Below the pieces are notes generated by a model, which saw only the letters and a list, made by a program, of their open reading frames with translations, made no database searches and had not been told where the DNA came from. Positions 1 through 4,447 of a stretch of DNA of 5,264 nucleotides are shown piece by piece. Position 1 is the stretch's first letter. Each line of letters starts with the position of its first letter. The position numbers and the translations under genes are program-made. Source of the DNA: Bacillota bacterium (GTDB lineage: Bacteria; Bacillota; Clostridia; Christensenellales; UBA1242); NCBI GenBank assembly GCA_009787915.1, contig WQSK01000069.1, positions 1 through 5,264 on the forward strand. Reading direction: 5' to 3'.

Positions 1-1353
1 CAGAGCCGCCAACAACAAATGCGCCGCGGTATGCAACCGAACCGTTTCTTGGCAACTGTCGGCAAGCCCACCCTTAAACGCACCCGCCGCCACAGAAGCA
101 GATTTGCTTTTGTCCGAGTGTTCTTTTTTAGCAACTTCATACCCCTTAATATCGACTTTCAACCCGTGTTCTGCGGCGATTTCTTTTGTTACTTCGATTG
201 GAAAACCATATGTTTCAAACAAATGAAACGCGGTCTGCCCGTCGATTGTTTTGCCTTTTACGTTCGCCCTCGCACGTTCAAATTCTTTCAATCCTTTTGT
301 CAGCGTGTTCATGAATCGGTTTACTTCTTTCATAAATGTCGCGGTCACAAACTCAACATTGAACTCGAGATAACTCGCGTAAAATTTGATTAACTCCCCA
401 AACACTGGCGTTTCGATTTTGCACATATTTGCAGCCCGAACAGCGCGCCGTATAAGCATCCTAAGCACGTATCCAGCACCTGTGTTCGACGGCATAACTC
501 CGTCAGCAATAATAACCGAAGCCGCACGTGTATGCTCTGCGATAATTCGCGCGTTTCTTGTATCTTTGGTTTTTAGTAACACCATAGCAGGGGCAAAAAT
601 CTCGGACTCGTAAACACTTTTGTGCCCATTTACAAAGCACAAAATTCGCTCAAGCCCCCAACCCGTGTCAACATTTTTTTGTTTTGCGGGTTTTAGAACA
701 TTCGGTTCGTCCGCCACGTATTGCATATAAACATCATTCCCAAGTTCCGTAAACCGACCGCAATCGCACGACGGGTTACATGTTTTTTTCCCACAAACTT
801 TGTCAGCACCTGCGTCATAAAACATCTCGCTGCAAGGTCCTTGGGGGCCCAAACCCGAACCCATAGCCCACCAATTTTCACTCGCAGGTAAAAAATGTAT
901 GCGTTCTTTGGGAACACCTTGTTCTTCCCAAAACTTTGCACATTCCGTGTCGCGCGGTGCATTTTTGTCGCCCTCGAAACACGTAACATGAATTTTATCT
1001 TTTGGAATCCCCAAATATTTTTTGCTTGTTAAAAATTCGTAACTCCAAGAAACTTTTTCCTTTTTGAAATAATCACCAAGCGACCAATTCCCCATCATCT
1101 CGAAAAAAGTACAATGCGAGTCATCGCCCACATCGTCGATATCGCCCGTCCGAACGCAACGCTGGATGTTCGCAATTCGTTTTCCGCCTGGGTGTTTTTG
1201 CCCCAACAAAAATGGCACCAAAGGCTGCATCCCCGCGGTCGTGAACAATGTACTCGGGTCGTTTTCGGGGGTAATTGGTGCGCCCATAACAACCGTGTGC
1301 CCTTTGCCCTCTAGGTAAGAGAGCCATAATTTTTTCAACTCTTTATAGGTCAT
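1..1353 (-). CDS. alaS: Alanyl-tRNA synthetase, compact form (5' part, cut by the window edge)
   Basis: A class II synthetase that charges tRNA-Ala in the cytoplasm and hydrolyses mischarged Ser/Gly-tRNA-Ala. The frame is open from ATG 1353 to base 1 (451 residues, no stop), so the 3' end lies outside. Visible parts: motif 1 region with FTTAGMQP (about 37-44); motif 2 region with QRCVRTGDIDDVGDD (about 64-78) and FFEMMGNWSLGDYF (83-96); a Cys cluster C187, C192, C196, C198 (CX4CX3CXC), possibly metal-binding; NVDTGWGLERI (227-237), where Trp replaces the usual Met; and the motif 3 region GYVLRMLIRRAVR (294-306). The editing-domain HxxxH is at H441-H445 (HTAAHLLLAAL). In E. coli this motif is near residue 564, so about 120 residues of the usual linking region are absent and the editing domain directly follows the catalytic part. 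This layout resembles the short AlaRS I know from CPR bacteria (recalled, not searched). The start overlaps the upstream gene's TGA (ATGA) and has no clear Shine-Dalgarno sequence, which suggests translational coupling. Confidence 0.96.
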   Translation of the reverse strand, partial: MTYKELKKLWLSYLEGKGHTVVMGAPITPENDPSTLFTTAGMQPLVPFLLGQKHPGGKRIANIQRCVRTGDIDDVGDDSHCTFFEMMGNWSLGDYFKKEKVSWSYEFLTSKKYLGIPKDKIHVTCFEGDKNAPRDTECAKFWEEQGVPKERIHFLPASENWWAMGSGLGPQGPCSEMFYDAGADKVCGKKTCNPSCDCGRFTELGNDVYMQYVADEPNVLKPAKQKNVDTGWGLERILCFVNGHKSVYESEIFAPAMVLLKTKDTRNARIIAEHTRAASVIIADGVMPSNTGAGYVLRMLIRRAVRAANMCKIETPVFGELIKFYASYLEFNVEFVTATFMKEVNRFMNTLTKGLKEFERARANVKGKTIDGQTAFHLFETYGFPIEVTKEIAAEHGLKVDIKGYEVAKKEHSDKSKSASVAAGAFKGGLADSCQETVRLHTAAHLLLAAL

Positions 1354-2000
1354 GTGTTTAGACTACCAAAATCGTCGCCGTCTGTAAAGACCCCAACCGT
1401 TCCAAAATCATCATTATTGTCGTCTTGGCCGTCATCTTCATAATTCACGTCGGGTTTGCTGAATTTATCAATCTCGGCAAGTGCTTTGTACAAAACATAT
1501 TGTTTGTATTCTTCGTCCGTCATTTTTCCGTCATCAATAAGGTCGTCATCCGATGACGCTTCAAGTTTCTCGCCAAACTCAGGCGCGCCCGCAACACGTG
1601 GAGCAGCAACAACATTACCCAAATCAACATTAGGAGTTATCACCTTTTGCGCAGGTTGTGCAGGAGTCGCAGGTGCTGGCGGCGGTGTCTGTTGTTGTAC
1701 AGGCGGTGCCACAGGAGGCGGTGTTGGTGCTTGCACTGGTGCCTGCTGAACTGGTGCGGGCGCAGGTGCGGCAGACACTGGCGGAGGCGGTGCTTGAACA
1801 GGTGCAGGCGCGGGTGCTGCTTGTGGTTGAGGTGCAGGTGCTGCAGGTCCCGTCATCATCATGTTCTTGATGTCACGCATCTCTTTGACCAGTTCAATCA
1901 AAACGTCCATTTGCGTTGTGTCGGCGGCTTTTGCAGCAGGCTTTTTAGCCGCAGTCGTTGCTTTCGGCTTTGGTGTTGGTTGTTTTTTTTGTTCGTCCAT
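1350..2000 (-). CDS. Proline/alanine-rich protein of unknown function with segregated charge (216 aa)
   Basis: I do not recognise a family. Four zones are visible. Residues 1-27 are basic and Lys/Ala/Pro-rich (7 Lys). Residues 31-49 could form an amphipathic helix (MDVLIELVKEMRDIKNMMM). Residues 52-118 are low complexity, with 27 Pro, 19 Ala and 11 Gln in 67 positions, including PPPP at 71-74 and PPP at 94-96 and 106-108. Residues 141-216 are strongly acidic, with a second likely helix (about 160-181, MTDEEYKQYVLYKALAEIDKF) and an Asp/Gly/Phe-rich tail. There is no Cys, signal peptide or membrane segment, so it is probably cytoplasmic and largely disordered; a tether or scaffold role is only a guess. 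ATG 2000 is chosen because a promoter-like sequence lies immediately before it and no better start exists; there is no Shine-Dalgarno sequence. The TGA stop overlaps the alaS ATG, so the two are probably translated together. That overlap, the near-full use of the space between tsaD and alaS, and its protein-like zoning argue that it is a real gene. Confidence 0.85.
   Translation of the reverse strand: MDEQKKQPTPKPKATTAAKKPAAKAADTTQMDVLIELVKEMRDIKNMMMTGPAAPAPQPQAAPAPAPVQAPPPPVSAAPAPAPVQQAPVQAPTPPPVAPPVQQQTPPPAPATPAQPAQKVITPNVDLGNVVAAPRVAGAPEFGEKLEASSDDDLIDDGKMTDEEYKQYVLYKALAEIDKFSKPDVNYEDDGQDDNNDDFGTVGVFTDGDDFGSLNT
1647..1847 (-). repeat. Imperfect Pro/Ala/Gln-coding repeat tract
   Basis: This stretch encodes residues 52-118 of the unknown protein. 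Degenerate units of the APAPAPVQ-AP type occur at about residues 62-71 and 78-92, and PVQ recurs at 67-69, 83-85, 88-90 and 100-102. Codons vary between units, so this is a diverged protein-level repeat more than a clean DNA tandem repeat. The coding strand is C-rich, and the plus strand has many short GG/GGCGG runs. Such tracts often change length between related strains. Confidence 0.75.
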
Positions 2001-2006
2001 ACCAAG

Positions 2007-2035
2007 AGTATATAAAGGCTTTGCGCCCTAGTCAA
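2007..2035 (-). promoter_or_regulatory. Sigma70-like promoter for the Pro/Ala-rich gene and alaS
   Basis: On the minus strand, TTGACT (2035-2030) and TATACT (2012-2007) are separated by exactly 17 nt. Each box matches the consensus at 5 of 6 positions. The -35 box overlaps the last codons and the TAG stop of tsaD. Six bases separate the -10 box from the ATG at 2000, so the expected start of transcription (about 7 nt downstream of the -10 box) is the A of that ATG. This would give a leaderless mRNA and fits the absence of a Shine-Dalgarno sequence. It is inferred from sequence match and position only. Confidence 0.6.
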
Positions 2036-3005
2036 CGAATTTCAACCCAAGTATCGCAGCGGCCCCAATCATTGCCGCGTTATCGGTACAATATTTTTGC
2101 TCAGGAAAAAAAACAGTGCCACCAATCTCAGCAACTGCTTTTGACATCAAATCCCTCAAATATCCATTCGCACTCACCCCGCCTGACACGGCGAGTTTTC
2201 TTTGACCACTTTTTTTCATCTCCTCTATGGTTCGTGAAACAAGTTGCATAACCGCCTCGTGTTGAAAACTTGCACAAATTTTTGGAACATCAATTTTGTT
2301 AGTATAATTCATGACCGCGGTTTTCAAACCACTGTACGTAAACCCGTCCGCGCGCGGATGTTTAACAAAAGTAATTAACTCGCCAGTGTACTCTTTCGCC
2401 AAACGCTCTATATGAACACCGCCTGGGAGCCCCAACCCCAATAATTTTGCAACCTTGTCAAAGGCCTCACCCACCGCATCATCCATTGTTTGCATTACCA
2501 AAGATATTGCACCCCATTTTTTTACCGAGTAAATCGCCGTATGTCCGCCACTCACGACCAAAGACAAAAACGGAGGTTTTATATCTTTGTTTATGGCAAC
2601 AGAAGCAATATGACCGTGCAAATGATTGACCGCAGTAAATGGAAGATTCCGTGCGTTTGCGAAACTCCGACCGAATATGTCGCCGACCATTACGGCACCG
2701 CGGAGTCCAGGGTGCGTAGTTGCACAAACATTTGTTACATCATCAATTGTCAAGCCCGCGACTTTCAACGACTCTGTGACAACTGGTAAAATGGCGAGGG
2801 CATGGTTTCGGCTCGCAATCTCTGGCACCACCCCGCCATACAAAGTATGAATATCGGTTTGACTTGAAACGATGTTAGATAAAACACAAATTTTTCCATT
2901 GTCGTTACAAACCACAGAGGCACAAGTATCATCACAACTACTCTCCAGCGCCAAAAAAATTTGTTTTATATTTTTTGTTTTTTCAACAAAGATTTCTTGC
3001 TTCAC
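2028..3005 (-). CDS. tsaD: tRNA N6-adenosine threonylcarbamoyltransferase TsaD
   Basis: TsaD, with TsaB and TsaE, transfers the threonylcarbamoyl group made by TsaC to A37 of ANN-decoding tRNAs (t6A). The product has 325 residues, near the usual 330-340. Visible motifs: ESSCDDT (21-27, usual form ETSCDET); IVSSQTDIHTLYGGVVPEIASR (45-66 region); metal-binding HxxxH at H128 and H132 (NHLHGH); SLVVSGGHT (148-155 region); GEAFDKVAKLLGLGLPGG (179-196); YSGLKTAV (224-231); SGGVSAN (274-280); and TDNAAMIG (307-314), whose Asp308 is the third expected metal ligand. The usual GPGL loop reads HPGLRG (98-103). The GTG start at 3005 overlaps the prfB TGA (GTGA) and has AAGGA 9 nt upstream, so I accept it although it adds about 12 residues before the usual N-terminus; no ATG is closer to the conserved block. 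The stop is TAG. It lies in a translation-themed run between prfB and the unknown gene. Confidence 0.96.
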   Translation of the reverse strand: MKQEIFVEKTKNIKQIFLALESSCDDTCASVVCNDNGKICVLSNIVSSQTDIHTLYGGVVPEIASRNHALAILPVVTESLKVAGLTIDDVTNVCATTHPGLRGAVMVGDIFGRSFANARNLPFTAVNHLHGHIASVAINKDIKPPFLSLVVSGGHTAIYSVKKWGAISLVMQTMDDAVGEAFDKVAKLLGLGLPGGVHIERLAKEYTGELITFVKHPRADGFTYSGLKTAVMNYTNKIDVPKICASFQHEAVMQLVSRTIEEMKKSGQRKLAVSGGVSANGYLRDLMSKAVAEIGGTVFFPEQKYCTDNAAMIGAAAILGLKFVD

Positions 3006-4039
3006 TTGTCCGTGTCCTTGTATTTGTGCCTAAGCCACGCATCCGAAAACTCTTTAATTTCCCCGTCCAAAACTTTTACCACGTTACTGGTTTCCTGCCC
3101 CGTGCGGTGGTCTTTTACCATAGTATACGGACACAAGACGTAACTCCGAATCTGGCTACCCCATTCGATTTTCATTTGAACGGGTTGCATATTTTTAAGT
3201 TTTCTTTGCTCGTTTTCATAATGTAAAAATTCAAGTTTACTTACAAGGTTGTTCATAGCCGTTTGTCGGTTTTGAATTTGACTGCGCCCATTCATACACG
3301 TCACAACCACCCCAGTCGGCAAGTGAGTAATCCGCACAGCCGACTCGGTCTTATTAACGTGTTGTCCGCCCGCACCACTTGCACGATAGACGTCAACCCG
3401 AATATCTTTTTCTTCCAAAACAAAATTTGTTTTTTCGATAATGGGCACGACTTCGACAGCAACAAAACTTGTATGCCTGCGTGCGTTAGAATCAAATGGC
3501 GAGATTCGAACCAACCTATGTACACCGCTCTCGCTTTTGAAAATTCCGTACGCAAAAACACCTTTGACCGTAAAAGACGCGCTCTTAATCCCCGCTCCGT
3601 CGCCGTCAAGTTTATCATTAATCTCGTAAGATAGGTTTTGGTTCTCCGCAAAACGTGTGAGCATCCTAAAAACAATATCCGCCCAATCCTGAGCCTCGGT
3701 CCCGCCTGCACCCGCCGTGATGTTTACAATACAATCGTTCTCGTCATATTTTTCCGACAACAAAGTTGCCAAATAAAACTTGTTAAATTCATCTTCAAGG
3801 CGTTTGTGCTCTGCTTTTAATTCCTCGGTAATTCCATCGAGTTTCAAAAACTCCTCGTAATCATTAAACCCTTCAACAAGTTTTTTATATGTAACAACAA
3901 ATTCTTCCAAAGACTTTACTTTTTGGTTTCGACGAACATCAGACCAATCTTCTTCCTGTAATTTTTTAAGTTCACAAAGTTCTGCCTCCCGATTTTTTAC
4001 GAGGCCCGCAAACGTTTCCAACAACCCAAGATAATCCAT
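3002..4039 (-). CDS. prfB: Peptide chain release factor 2 (RF2)
   Basis: RF2 recognises UGA and UAA stop codons and triggers peptide release on the ribosome. Counting from ATG 4039 (345 residues; a TTG codon directly before it at 4042 could also initiate), the RF2-specific anticodon-like tripeptide SPF is at 180-182 (RISPFDSNARRHTSF). The catalytic GGQ is at 224-226 (YRASGAGGQHVNKTESAVRITH), and GGTEAQDW at 112-119 is the typical family block. SPF instead of PxT separates it from RF1, and the full N-terminal domain separates it from RF-H-type proteins. Residues 1-90 are rich in Lys/Glu/Leu and should form the helical N-terminal domain. The frame is uninterrupted, so the programmed UGA frameshift that autoregulates many prfB genes is absent; the N-terminus begins about 15 residues later than in E. 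coli. It starts 9 nt after the nifU stop without a clear Shine-Dalgarno sequence, implying coupling. Its own stop is UGA, overlapping the tsaD start. Confidence 0.97.
   Translation of the reverse strand: MDYLGLLETFAGLVKNREAELCELKKLQEEDWSDVRRNQKVKSLEEFVVTYKKLVEGFNDYEEFLKLDGITEELKAEHKRLEDEFNKFYLATLLSEKYDENDCIVNITAGAGGTEAQDWADIVFRMLTRFAENQNLSYEINDKLDGDGAGIKSASFTVKGVFAYGIFKSESGVHRLVRISPFDSNARRHTSFVAVEVVPIIEKTNFVLEEKDIRVDVYRASGAGGQHVNKTESAVRITHLPTGVVVTCMNGRSQIQNRQTAMNNLVSKLEFLHYENEQRKLKNMQPVQMKIEWGSQIRSYVLCPYTMVKDHRTGQETSNVVKVLDGEIKEFSDAWLRHKYKDTDK
3015..3019 (-). promoter_or_regulatory. Ribosome binding site of tsaD inside the end of prfB
   Basis: AAGGA lies 9 nt upstream of the GTG at 3005, within the last codons of prfB. 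It supports the GTG as the tsaD start and allows independent initiation in addition to coupling through the GTGA overlap. Confidence 0.6.
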
Positions 4040-4048
4040 CAAATAATA

Positions 4049-4435
4049 TTACACTTTTTTCTTTTCACGTTCAAGTCTTTTCTTGTAATCGGCAACCGCA
4101 GCCTCAACCGCCTCGCGCGCCAGCACCGAGCAATGAACTTTCTGCGGCGGCAACCCACCCAAAAGTGTCACAATCTCGCTGTTTGAAATTGCAAGGGCTT
4201 GGTCAATTGTTTTGCCTTTTATGACATCACAAACCATGTCCGACGACGCAATCGCCGCCACACATCCAAAAGTTTTGAACTTTGCATCACGAATAATGTC
4301 ACGTTCAATTTGAACATAGATTTTCATTATGTCACCGCATTGCATATTGCCGACTTTGCCGACACCGTTTGCGCCCGCCAACGAACCTGCGTTTTTCGGA
4401 TTGTTAAATCTATCAAGCACACCCTGATTGTACAT
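4049..4435 (-). CDS. nifU: NifU/IscU-type Fe-S cluster assembly scaffold
   Basis: A small scaffold on which Fe-S clusters are built with sulfur from the cysteine desulfurase encoded just upstream. It has 128 residues and only the N-terminal IscU-like domain, without the ferredoxin and C-terminal domains of full-length nitrogen-fixation NifU. The three ligand cysteines are C33 (QCGDIMK), C58 (TFGCVAAIASS) and C102 (KVHCSVLA), with the conserved Asp35. The 44-residue spacing from C58 to C102 matches IscU (43) and lacks the insertion typical of zinc-binding SufU, so I call it NifU/IscU type. The HscA-recognition motif LPPVK is changed to LPPQK (95-99). The C-terminus is a charged helix ending in a Lys/Arg/Glu-rich stretch. 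ATG 4435 is preceded by GAGGGGG at a 5-nt distance. It follows nifS by 10 nt and precedes prfB by 9 nt. Stop TAA. Confidence 0.95.
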   Translation of the reverse strand: MYNQGVLDRFNNPKNAGSLAGANGVGKVGNMQCGDIMKIYVQIERDIIRDAKFKTFGCVAAIASSDMVCDVIKGKTIDQALAISNSEIVTLLGGLPPQKVHCSVLAREAVEAAVADYKKRLEREKKKV

Positions 4436-4440
4436 TCTAT

Positions 4441-4447
4441 CCCCCTC
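4441..4447 (-). promoter_or_regulatory. Ribosome binding site of nifU overlapping the nifS stop
   Basis: GAGGGGG lies 5 nt upstream of the nifU ATG, and its first two bases belong to the nifS TGA stop. It is the clearest Shine-Dalgarno sequence in the window and fixes the nifU start. Terminating nifS ribosomes would sit on it, so expression of nifS and nifU is probably linked. Confidence 0.7.

Noticed and set aside
19..613. Plus-strand open frames opposite alaS
   Set aside because: They lie wholly antisense to well-conserved AlaRS sequence and show no protein-family features.
693..1327. Short minus-strand frames inside alaS in other frames
   Set aside because: The continuous AlaRS frame from 1353 to 1 has all class II motifs; these are out-of-frame shadows, not evidence of a broken gene.
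1456..2015. Plus-strand open frames over the Pro/Ala gene, including an Arg/Cys-rich one and a Gly/Ala/Cys-rich one
   Set aside because: They are antisense reflections of the repetitive GC-rich tract; composition follows directly from the codons of the opposite strand, with no start signal.
4036..4051. A TGA overlapping the prfB start (TTTGATGG) resembling the CTTTGAC frameshift element
   Set aside because: The codon that would follow a +1 slip there (GAT GGA) is not in the prfB frame, no upstream coding segment or internal Shine-Dalgarno sequence exists, and prfB is already open from its own start.
4037..4051. The nifU stop TAA is in the same frame as prfB, so readthrough would make a NifU-RF2 fusion
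   Set aside because: Shared frame happens by chance one time in three, and nothing nearby looks like a readthrough signal.
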